Origin: Bacteroidales bacterium UBA4331
GTDB taxonomy: Bacteria; Bacteroidota; Bacteroidia; Bacteroidales; Paludibacteraceae
Assembly (NCBI GenBank): GCA_002394395.1
Contig: DGTR01000027.1
Coordinates: forward strand, 530 to 64,529
Direction of reading: 5' to 3'
Length of the DNA stretch: 64,000 nt
The notes under the pieces were generated by a model. It had not been told where the DNA came from. It saw only the letters and a program-made list of their open reading frames with translations, and made no database searches. Position numbers and translations under genes: made by a program. Every line of letters starts with the position of its first letter. Position 1 is the first letter of the stretch. This document shows, piece by piece, positions 8,503 to 15,282 of the stretch.

Positions 8503-9501
8503 TTACTTAATAGCTTGGTTGGCAGTGATAACCACCATTTGAACAATGTCTTGCACTTTGCATCCGCGGCTGAGGTCATTGACCGGCGCAGCGATACCTT
8601 GGAGAATCGGTCCCACGGCGTCTGCCCCGCTGAAACGCTCCACGAGTTTATAGCCGATGTTTCCAGCCTGGAGATCCGGGAATACGAGTACGTTTGCTTT
8701 TCCGGCTACAGGACTGCCCGGCGCTTTGGTAGCAGCGACGGACTCAATCAGCGCTGCGTCGGCCTGCAGCTCACCATCGAGAGCCAGCTCAGGCGCCATC
8801 TCCTTGGCGAGTTTGGTTGCCTCTGCTACTTTGTCCACGAGTTCATGCTTAGCGCTACCCTTGGTAGAGAAGGAAAGCATAGCTACGCGCGGCTCGATGC
8901 CTGCGATAGCGCGTGCGGTCTCTGCGGTGGAGATAGCTATCTCTGCGAGCTGTTTAGCATCCGGATTCGGGTTCACGGCGCAGTCGGCAAAGAGCAGGAA
9001 TCCATTCTCTCCCAGGTGTTTAGCCGGGGTGAACATCAGAAATGCACCGCTGACGATGGAGCAGCCGGGTTTGGTCTTGAGGATCTGGAATGCGGGGCGG
9101 ATGGTGTCTGCCGTTGTGCCGCGCGCACCTGCGAGCTCTCCGTCAGCGTCACCTGCCTTGATCATCAGACAGCCGAGGTACAAAGGATCCTGCGCTTTCT
9201 TAGCCGCCTCTTCCTCCGTCATGCCTTTTGCTTTGCGGAGTTCAAAGAGGAGATTTGCATACTCAGGCATTTTCGGATCGTGAATCGGGTCCACAATCTT
9301 CGCCTCATGGATGTGCTCATAGCCCTTTTCAGCCGCCATGGCTTTAATTTTCTCGGGGTCACCAATTAAAATAAGCTGCGCAATCTTATCCTTTAATAAG
9401 ATGTTTGCAGCTTCCAACGTACGTGGTTCGTCACCTTCCGGCAACACAATGCGCTGCGGATTCGCCTTTGCGCGCGCAATCATTTGATTTAAAATGTCCA
9501 T
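8503..9501 (-). CDS. pta: Phosphate acetyltransferase
   Basis: Interconverts acetyl-CoA and acetyl phosphate and feeds AckA. The 332-residue protein is the short, single-domain Pta without the N-terminal DRTGG or P-loop extension. Diagnostic stretches are RIVLPEGDEPRTLEAANIL, ARGTTADTIRPAFQI, GAFLMFTP and the C-terminal NDLSRGCKVQDIV. It is the first gene of the minus-strand run pta-ackA-GH13-ubiA, with its own promoter at 9550-9580. Confidence 0.96.
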   Translation of the reverse strand: MDILNQMIARAKANPQRIVLPEGDEPRTLEAANILLKDKIAQLILIGDPEKIKAMAAEKGYEHIHEAKIVDPIHDPKMPEYANLLFELRKAKGMTEEEAAKKAQDPLYLGCLMIKAGDADGELAGARGTTADTIRPAFQILKTKPGCSIVSGAFLMFTPAKHLGENGFLLFADCAVNPNPDAKQLAEIAISTAETARAIAGIEPRVAMLSFSTKGSAKHELVDKVAEATKLAKEMAPELALDGELQADAALIESVAATKAPGSPVAGKANVLVFPDLQAGNIGYKLVERFSGADAVGPILQGIAAPVNDLSRGCKVQDIVQMVVITANQAIK

Positions 9502-9549
9502 AATATATAGCGTTTTAGTATTTGAAATACGATGTAACTAAATCGAGTG

Positions 9550-9580
9550 CAAAGATACAAAATAAATCCCATATATGCAA
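9550..9580 (-). promoter_or_regulatory. Promoter for pta
   Basis: Read on the minus strand: TTG (9580-9578), 20 bp, TATCTTTG (9557-9550). It lies 49 bp before the pta start and back-to-back with the plus-strand promoter at 9617-9648. Confidence 0.82.
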
Positions 9581-9616
9581 TACTGAGTAACAAAAAAAAA
9601 TTTTTTTGCCAAAAAG

Positions 9617-9648
9617 TTTGCATATGTCAAAAAAAAGTAGTACCTTTG
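9617..9648 (+). promoter_or_regulatory. Promoter for the OmpA-LysM gene
   Basis: TTTG at 9617-9620 and TACCTTTG at 9641-9648 are separated by 20 bp. The spacer begins CATATGTC and continues with an A-tract, a clear example of the extended promoter form repeated across the window. Confidence 0.87.
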
Positions 9649-9691
9649 CGCCCTGAATTGTGAATGCAACGAAAATAATCTCTTTTTTATC

Positions 9692-11332
9692 ATGAAAAAA
9701 GGCATATACATCTTATCTCTGTTGATCCTCTCCCTGCCGTTAATGGCGCAAGAGAGCGAGGAGGAGTTGAAGGGTGCTCACCCTTACAAAGTGGAAGAGA
9801 ATGAGGATATTCCTCCAGAGTTTGCACACTGGTCAATTATTCCTCATGTGGGATTTAGCTCTTTTGACGGTGATTTTACCTCTGAGGCAAAGCATTCCGT
9901 TGCAGTACCAGCAGCGGGTTTGGCATTGGAGTATAACTTCACTCCGGTATGGAACTTGGGTATCGAGTATATGTATGATATGTACACCGTTACGGGTAAT
10001 GCCGGACATGCCGATACCTTGTTGACCGGTCACATGCACAAAGCGGGTGCGTACTTGGGAATGGATCTTATCAGTATAATTTTCCCGCGTTCGAAAAAGA
10101 AGATATTATCCGTTATTCCTGCTATTGGAGGTGGTGTGGCGTTCTATAAAAGGGCAAAATACTATATGGATGATTTCTACATAGATCCAAGAACGGGACA
10201 AAATGTTAACCCGACGCACGCAAGGGGTAATACGGCATCGTATATCAATGCGGATGGCGAAGTAGGACCGGAGCATGATAATGGCTATAGGTCTATCGGT
10301 TACCTGCAAGCAGGTGTGAATGTGGAGTTTAACTTGAACCGAACCCTTGCGTTAGGTGTTCGCGCGAACTATTCCTATTTCACGCGAGACTATGTCGATG
10401 GCCGTGGTTATCATAAATTGAGCCCATCTTCATTCGCATCAAAGAATAACGATGGTATTTTTGATGTAACGCTGAATTTGCGTATTAAGTTTGAGCCGCA
10501 ATCCAAGAACCACGTACGTAACATCAGTTCGTTTGAGACTTGGGAGAAGAAGGCGGAGCAGAAACCTTGTCATGATACCGTTATCATCCGTCACGACTCA
10601 ATCATCGTTCGCGAGTCGTTCCACGAGCAAGAAAAAGAGTTGGAACAATACTATTATGTATATTTTGCTAACAACAAGGCAGATATTGACGACAAGGGTC
10701 TGATCACCATCCAGCAGGTAGCAGAGCGTCTGCAAGAAGATACGAGTTTGTATGCGGTTGTAACGGGATATTGCGACAATACCGGATCTAACAGCCTCAA
10801 CTATGCATTGGGTGACAGACGTGCAGACAATGTAGTGGATGAGTTGGCTCAGGAGCACGGAATCGAAATGGAGCGTATGCATGCCGGTGGTGTGGGTAAG
10901 GTGATCGGTCGTCGTAGTACTGCTTCGTATGGACCGAACCGTCGCGCAGCCATTCGTCTTGTGGACAAAGAGACGTTCGAACGTATGAAGTATAATCTGG
11001 ATGACCAGAAGGCTAACCGTCCTGAGAAGGAAGAGAAGACAGTACCGTTGTCCGAGAGCGCTCGCCCTGAGAAGATGAATGTTTATAAGCAACGCGATAG
11101 TGAAGAGGTAAAGACGGAGAAGAGTACTACCCTCTCAAAGTTAGCACGTCAATACTATAACAACACCTATTGCTGGGTTTATATCTACATCGCCAACAAG
11201 GAGAAGATATCCAATCCGAATGCATTAGTTCCCGGAACCAAGTTGATTGTTCCGGAGTTGACGGAGAAGGAGATGCAGATTACGAAAGACGAGAGCCTTG
11301 TACTCTACAGCAACGCTCGTCAGCAAAAATAA
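9692..11332 (+). CDS. OmpA-family outer membrane protein with C-terminal LysM-like domain
   Basis: Secreted 546-residue protein: signal peptide about 1-19 (ILSLLILSLPLMAQ), then an outer-membrane beta-barrel to about residue 275, an OmpA peptidoglycan-binding domain (about 315-430, containing GYCDNTGSNSLNYALGDRRA with the Asp and Arg that contact diaminopimelate), and a C-terminal LysM-like segment (LSKLARQYYNNTYCWVYIYI...NALVPGTKLIVPEL). It should tether the outer membrane to peptidoglycan through two domains. It has its own promoter and is followed 10 bp later by a tRNA gene. The OmpA and barrel assignments are firm; LysM is inferred from the repeat-like pattern. Confidence 0.88.
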   Translation: MKKGIYILSLLILSLPLMAQESEEELKGAHPYKVEENEDIPPEFAHWSIIPHVGFSSFDGDFTSEAKHSVAVPAAGLALEYNFTPVWNLGIEYMYDMYTVTGNAGHADTLLTGHMHKAGAYLGMDLISIIFPRSKKKILSVIPAIGGGVAFYKRAKYYMDDFYIDPRTGQNVNPTHARGNTASYINADGEVGPEHDNGYRSIGYLQAGVNVEFNLNRTLALGVRANYSYFTRDYVDGRGYHKLSPSSFASKNNDGIFDVTLNLRIKFEPQSKNHVRNISSFETWEKKAEQKPCHDTVIIRHDSIIVRESFHEQEKELEQYYYVYFANNKADIDDKGLITIQQVAERLQEDTSLYAVVTGYCDNTGSNSLNYALGDRRADNVVDELAQEHGIEMERMHAGGVGKVIGRRSTASYGPNRRAAIRLVDKETFERMKYNLDDQKANRPEKEEKTVPLSESARPEKMNVYKQRDSEEVKTEKSTTLSKLARQYYNNTYCWVYIYIANKEKISNPNALVPGTKLIVPELTEKEMQITKDESLVLYSNARQQK

Positions 11333-11342
11333 TACTGACTAC

Positions 11343-11417
11343 GGTCCCATAGCTCAGTTGGTTAGTAGCACCTGACTCATAATCAGGGGGTCCTTGGTTC
11401 AAGCCCAAGTGGGACCA
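11343..11417 (+). tRNA. tRNA with anticodon CAT (Met elongator, or Ile2)
   Basis: Cloverleaf read by eye: acceptor GGTCCCA pairs perfectly with TGGGACC, anticodon stem CCTGA/TCAGG encloses CTCATAA (anticodon CAT), and T-stem CTTGG/CCAAG encloses TTCAAGC. The 3' CCA is not encoded. The D-arm reads AGTTGGTTAGTAGCA, one base longer than the usual form, so the 3' side of the D-stem pairs with three bases. CAT can be elongator Met or lysidine-modified Ile2; Met is more likely by general similarity. Confidence 0.92.
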
Positions 11418-11420
11418 CGA

Positions 11421-11450
11421 CAGGAGGGTAGTCCCGTGACTATCCTCCTG
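11421..11450 (+). terminator. Hairpin 3' of the CAT tRNA
   Basis: A 13-bp stem (CAGGAGGGTAGTC with GACTATCCTCCTG, one G-T pair) closes a 4-base loop. It starts 3 bp after the tRNA. No long T-run follows, so it may be a processing or weak termination structure. Confidence 0.6.
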
Positions 11451-11487
11451 TTGATATATAAGGAATAAAAATAACGTATAATTACTA

Positions 11488-12549
11488 ATGCGTCTTCGAT
11501 TCATGATATGGATGTGCGCGCTGGCTCTGATGATCGGAGGCGGCGATTTGTACGCGGCATCGAATGCGCAGAAGCGTGCCAAGAAGCGTGCAAAAATAGA
11601 GCAGAAAAGGGCTGCAGAGAAGCGCAAAGCTGAGAAGAAAAGGGCAGCTAAGCAGAAAGCGGACAAGAGGAAACGGATCAAAGAGGGGAAGCCTTTGTTG
11701 TACGTTTATTCGTATGATTTGAAGTCAGGAGAATTACTTCCTGCAACGCATATCACGGTACAAGAGCAGAACGCACGTCCGAACAAGAAGCCGAAGATTA
11801 ACAAACCTACCGACAATAAACGTGCACGTGTATCTCGTGGTTTGCCGAATGGTCAGTATTGGGCAGCGGCAGCCAAGACCGGTTTCTTTCCGTCAGACAC
11901 AATTCGTTTTTCCCATCGTGAAGATGAGGACACCGTGAAGGTGTATTTGTATCCGGAGACCCGTCTGGCATTTACGGTGACGGATTCCTTGACCTCTCGT
12001 CCCGTGGCGGCAAATGTGATTGTTCGCAATCATGAGCGGAAACGAATCATGCAGACCACGTCGGATAGTGTGCATTCCGTACTGGCAGTGTTGTTAGACG
12101 ACCGAATCCCCTATTATACCATCGAGGCTACAGCTGTGGACTATTTCCCGTTCCATGATACAATCACGGATCCGAACTTGTTCAAAGGTGTGGTAATGTC
12201 ACCGAAAGAGGTGAGATCATTTCTGTTGCATAATATCTATTTTGCAACCGGGAAGACGCGAATTCTAGCGACGTCAGAGCCAGCTTTGAATGAGTTATAT
12301 CAGTTTCTGAAGATCCGTCCGCATCAACGCATTCGTATCGTGGGTCATACCGATAATATCGGTTCGGACCGTTCTAATCAGTCACTTTCCGAAGGAAGGT
12401 GTCGTGAAGTTCGTCGAGAGATGGAGGAGCGTGGAATCCACTCCGGTCGAATTGAGATTGAAGGAAGGGGTGAACGGGATCCTATAGTGCCGAATGACAC
12501 TGAGGAACACCGTCAGATGAACAGACGAGTAGAAATCGTACTACTATAA
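11488..12549 (+). CDS. OmpA-family lipid-free periplasmic/outer membrane protein with Lys/Arg/Ala-rich stalk
   Basis: 353-residue secreted protein. Residues 1-24 form a signal peptide. Residues about 26-68 are an extremely basic Ala/Lys/Arg helix (AQKRAKKRAKIEQKRAAEKR). Two beta-rich segments resembling carboxypeptidase-regulatory folds follow (about 70-235). A C-terminal OmpA domain ends the protein (NIYFATGKTRI, VGHTDNIGSDRSNQSLSEGR, MNRRVEIVLL). The OmpA domain should bind peptidoglycan. The basic stalk may bind an anionic polymer, which is inference. A strong bidirectional terminator follows directly. Confidence 0.85.
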   Translation: MRLRFMIWMCALALMIGGGDLYAASNAQKRAKKRAKIEQKRAAEKRKAEKKRAAKQKADKRKRIKEGKPLLYVYSYDLKSGELLPATHITVQEQNARPNKKPKINKPTDNKRARVSRGLPNGQYWAAAAKTGFFPSDTIRFSHREDEDTVKVYLYPETRLAFTVTDSLTSRPVAANVIVRNHERKRIMQTTSDSVHSVLAVLLDDRIPYYTIEATAVDYFPFHDTITDPNLFKGVVMSPKEVRSFLLHNIYFATGKTRILATSEPALNELYQFLKIRPHQRIRIVGHTDNIGSDRSNQSLSEGRCREVRREMEERGIHSGRIEIEGRGERDPIVPNDTEEHRQMNRRVEIVLL

Positions 12550-12577
12550 AAAAAGCCTCGTTTGAGGCTATTTTTTT
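12547..12577. terminator. Bidirectional intrinsic terminator
   Basis: A-run, stem AGCCTC, loop GTTT, stem GAGGCT, T-run. It ends both the plus-strand OmpA gene and the minus-strand lptE gene, whose stop codons flank or overlap it. Confidence 0.9.
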
Positions 12578-13160
12578 ACCATTTAGCAACCGTATCGTTG
12601 TAGATGTTTTCCGCAATCTCTGTGATGATGATTGCGCATAGTTCGTCTTGCACATCCGTCAAGAGGCGGCTGGCGTCAAAAGTCTGCGACGCGGAATAGG
12701 TCTTGTCAAACGAATCTTCGGGATTGATGTTATTGGTGAAATGCACGGTGACGCGGATGGTCAGTTTGCTCTCCGAAGCGTAGCTATCGGTAGAGATGGC
12801 GCCTTGCGTAATGTCATATCCCACAATCTCGCCTTCCAACTCCAAATCCCCTCCTTTTCGTAGAATCTGCAGGCGCGTCTGGCGCTGGTACAAGTCTCGG
12901 ATGCCCTCAGAGAGGTTGTTGCTGAGGGTAGGGTTTACCAGCGGTGCATTGTTTGGAAAGTCAGCGATGGAGATGGAGTGGGTGGTCTGGTAGTTGATGT
13001 TCGCTCCATTGAACTTGTAAGAGATAGAACAAGAGGCCAACAGGAATAAAAGTGTACAGCAGATAGATCTTATTTTACCCCGTTTTGATACTGACTTAAT
13101 ACTGATTCGATTCTGTCTCGATAGTGTCTCGCCAGTCTGATTTCGTCTATTATAGTCCAT
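12576..13160 (-). CDS. LptE-family LPS-assembly lipoprotein
   Basis: Outer-membrane lipoprotein predicted to plug the LptD translocon. The 194-residue protein has a lipobox LLFLLASC with Cys at about residue 43 and the family N-terminus CSISYKFNGANI. An alpha/beta body includes LTIRVTVHFTNNINPEDSF. The 30 residues before the hydrophobic stretch are unusually long and polar; no closer ATG exists, so either this ATG or an alternative start is used. Its 5' end overlaps the regulator gene by 11 bp, so they are one transcriptional unit. This pairing of an enhancer-binding regulator with LptE is common in Bacteroidota. Confidence 0.8.
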   Translation of the reverse strand: MDYNRRNQTGETLSRQNRISIKSVSKRGKIRSICCTLLFLLASCSISYKFNGANINYQTTHSISIADFPNNAPLVNPTLSNNLSEGIRDLYQRQTRLQILRKGGDLELEGEIVGYDITQGAISTDSYASESKLTIRVTVHFTNNINPEDSFDKTYSASQTFDASRLLTDVQDELCAIIITEIAENIYNDTVAKW

Positions 13161-14325
13161 ACTCTTTGATTTTTCGATATAGTGTTCTTTCTGAGAATCC
13201 GAGTCTTGCAGCGGCTTCTTTTCTATTTCCGTCCGTCACCTCCAGGGCACGGCGGATGAGTTCTTTCTCTCCCTCATCCACGCGGAGGCTGTCTTCGATG
13301 TCTTCTGCCTCAATGGGTTTGCGTGAAGTTGTGTCGGGCGACGGAGAGATAGTGATGGTAGCAGCAGGTGAGATCTCGTGCTCTTTCGTTGGAGAGGGAT
13401 GAAGTAACTCTTTGAGTTCCTCTATCTCTTTTTTATTCTGCATGACCATGTTGTAGAGGATGCCAATCTCATGGGAGTAGTCTTTTCCGGTAGACTCAGC
13501 GGGCGCCGAGCGTAGAACGATACTCTGTTGGTTCTCCTCTTTGGGCAGGTATTGACGGAGCGTGTCGGCATTAATCTGGTGATCCATCTCGATGACGGCA
13601 ATCTGTTCGGCTAAGTTCTTGAGCTGACGGATATTGCCTCGCCAATAGGAGTTTTGCAACATGCGTGTCGCCTCTTCGTTTAGGGAGAGGGGTGGCATTT
13701 GGTATCTGTTACAGAAATCAACCGCAAACTTACGGAAGAGCAGAGGAATATCTTCTTTTCTCTCGCGTAGCGCGGGTACACGTATTTCTACGGTGTTGAG
13801 ACGGTAATACAGATCCTCGCGGAAACGTCCGTCATCAATAGCCTGCCGCATGTTTAGGTTGGTTGCCGCCACGACGCGTACATTCGTCTTTCGAACCTGG
13901 CTGGAGCCCATGCGCAAGAACTCACCGGTCTCCAAGACACGGAGCAGGCGTACCTGTGTCTGGAGGGGAAGTTCTCCCACTTCGTCCAAAAACAGAGTAC
14001 CTCCATCGGCTATTTCGAAATAGCCTTTGTGCTCGTTCTTAGCGTCAGTGAACGCCCCTTTCTCGTGTCCGAATAACTCGCTGTCGATAGTGCCTTCCGG
14101 GATGGCGCCGCAATTGACGGCAAAATAGGCACCATGTTTGCGAGCAGAGAAAGCATGGATGATCTTCGGGAAATGCTCTTTTCCGACTCCGGATTCACCG
14201 GTGATGAGAACACTAAGATCGGTTCGCGCCACTTGTACCGCGATTTCTATATCGCGGTTGAGGAGCGCGTTCTGTCCAATGATACCGAATCGCTGTTTGA
14301 TAGCTAATAATTCTTGTTGCGTCAT
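13150..14325 (-). CDS. Sigma-54-type enhancer-binding transcriptional regulator (AAA+ and Fis HTH)
   Basis: 391-residue regulator without an N-terminal receiver or PAS domain. The AAA+ domain has Walker A GESGVGKE (43-50), the L1 loop as GAFTDA (90-95), Walker B LFLDEVGE (111-118) and a sensor/arginine-finger region (DGRFREDLYYRLNTVEIR). A Fis-type helix-turn-helix ends the protein (RKEAAARLGFSERTLYRKI). The L1 loop is not the canonical GAFTGA that contacts sigma-54. It overlaps lptE, so it may control envelope genes. Its own promoter at 14349-14380 is the ordinary Bacteroidota type. Confidence 0.92.
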   Translation of the reverse strand: MTQQELLAIKQRFGIIGQNALLNRDIEIAVQVARTDLSVLITGESGVGKEHFPKIIHAFSARKHGAYFAVNCGAIPEGTIDSELFGHEKGAFTDAKNEHKGYFEIADGGTLFLDEVGELPLQTQVRLLRVLETGEFLRMGSSQVRKTNVRVVAATNLNMRQAIDDGRFREDLYYRLNTVEIRVPALRERKEDIPLLFRKFAVDFCNRYQMPPLSLNEEATRMLQNSYWRGNIRQLKNLAEQIAVIEMDHQINADTLRQYLPKEENQQSIVLRSAPAESTGKDYSHEIGILYNMVMQNKKEIEELKELLHPSPTKEHEISPAATITISPSPDTTSRKPIEAEDIEDSLRVDEGEKELIRRALEVTDGNRKEAAARLGFSERTLYRKIKEYGL

Positions 14326-14348
14326 ATTATTCCTGACAAAATGTCATG

Positions 14349-14380
14349 CAAAATTACAATATTTTTTGCATATATGCAAA
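14349..14380 (-). promoter_or_regulatory. Promoter for the enhancer-binding regulator and lptE
   Basis: Minus strand: TTTG (14380-14377), 20 bp beginning CATATATG, then TAATTTTG (14356-14349). It is divergent from the promoter of the wza-like gene 27 bp away. Confidence 0.82.
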
Positions 14381-14406
14381 TTATTTGACAAAAAAAGTGT
14401 ATATTC

Positions 14407-14437
14407 TTGTGTATGTCAAAAAAAAAGTGTACCTTTG
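14407..14437 (+). promoter_or_regulatory. Promoter for the polysaccharide export operon
   Basis: TTG (14407-14409), 20 bp starting TGTATGTC plus an A-run, then TACCTTTG (14430-14437). It lies inside the longest in-frame extension of the downstream gene, which shows that the true start is the later ATG at 14469. Confidence 0.87.
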
Positions 14438-14468
14438 CACGCTAAAATTTGAAATCATCCGTAGAGTT

Positions 14469-15275
14469 ATGTATAAAACGATTCGACATCTTTTGGTATT
14501 AAGCGTCCTGTCGGCGATGTTTGCGGGCTGTGTGACGCAGAAGCAGATGACTTACCTATCCGATGCAAACTCGGAGAAGGCAGAGTCGATCAATGCCGAT
14601 TTTCATCCACAATCAGAAATGGTAATCCGTCCGGGCGATGCGCTGACGATTTTTGTGTCCGCATTGGATCAGGAGGCAGTAGTTCCCTATAACCTGCCGA
14701 TGGTGGTATATGCCAAGCCGGGTGAAGTACAGCCGACGACCACCCCTTCGATGCAATACTATATTGTAGATGAGGCGGGGGATATTGAATTCCCTATCTT
14801 AGGCAAACTGCATATCGCCGGTTTGCGTCGCAACGAGGTAGAAATTTTCGTAAAGAAAGAGCTGGAGAAACAGGTGATCAATCCGATGGTGCATGTGAAT
14901 CTGATAAACGCGAAGGTATCGGTGATGGGCGAGGTGACCCGTCCTGGGCAGATACCCATTACTAATGGTCGTATAACGTTGTTGGATGCGCTGGCTGCAG
15001 CGGGCGATCTGACTCCTTATGGCCGTCGCGATAACGTGTTGGTGAGTCGTGAGGTGGATGGCAAGATGCAAATGGTGCGCCTGGATTTGAGGAGCGCTGA
15101 TATATATAAGTCACCATATTTCTTTCTGCAGCAGAATGATGTGGTGTACGTATCGCCCAACAAAGTGAGGGCGGTAAGCAGTACTAATGCGGGGTTATGG
15201 TTTAGCATGGTGTCCACGGTAGCGAGCGCTGCGACTGTGATTGTGACGATTGTAAGCGTAACTCAAAAAAATTAG
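14469..15275 (+). CDS. Polysaccharide export lipoprotein (Wza/BexD family)
   Basis: Outer-membrane secretin-like channel for capsule or exopolysaccharide. The 268-residue protein has lipobox VLSAMFAGC (Cys about 20), the Poly_export N-terminal domain (VIRPGDALTIFVSAL...ILGKLHIAGLRRNEVE) and an SLBB segment (VSVMGEVTRPGQIPITNGRI, DLTPYGRRDNVLVSR). A C-terminal hydrophobic helix ends it. The start at 14469 is chosen because it gives a proper lipoprotein signal and lies 31 bp after a clear -7 box. It is followed after 7 bp by the wzc-like gene. Confidence 0.92.
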   Translation: MYKTIRHLLVLSVLSAMFAGCVTQKQMTYLSDANSEKAESINADFHPQSEMVIRPGDALTIFVSALDQEAVVPYNLPMVVYAKPGEVQPTTTPSMQYYIVDEAGDIEFPILGKLHIAGLRRNEVEIFVKKELEKQVINPMVHVNLINAKVSVMGEVTRPGQIPITNGRITLLDALAAAGDLTPYGRRDNVLVSREVDGKMQMVRLDLRSADIYKSPYFFLQQNDVVYVSPNKVRAVSSTNAGLWFSMVSTVASAATVIVTIVSVTQKN

Positions 15276-15282
15276 AGAGATT

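Noticed and set aside
8515..9369. Plus-strand frames opposite pta
   Set aside because: Antisense shadows of a complete phosphate acetyltransferase.
14346..14468. Longer N-terminus of the polysaccharide export protein
   Set aside because: It would contain the operon promoter, and only the ATG at 14469 gives a lipobox in the right place.
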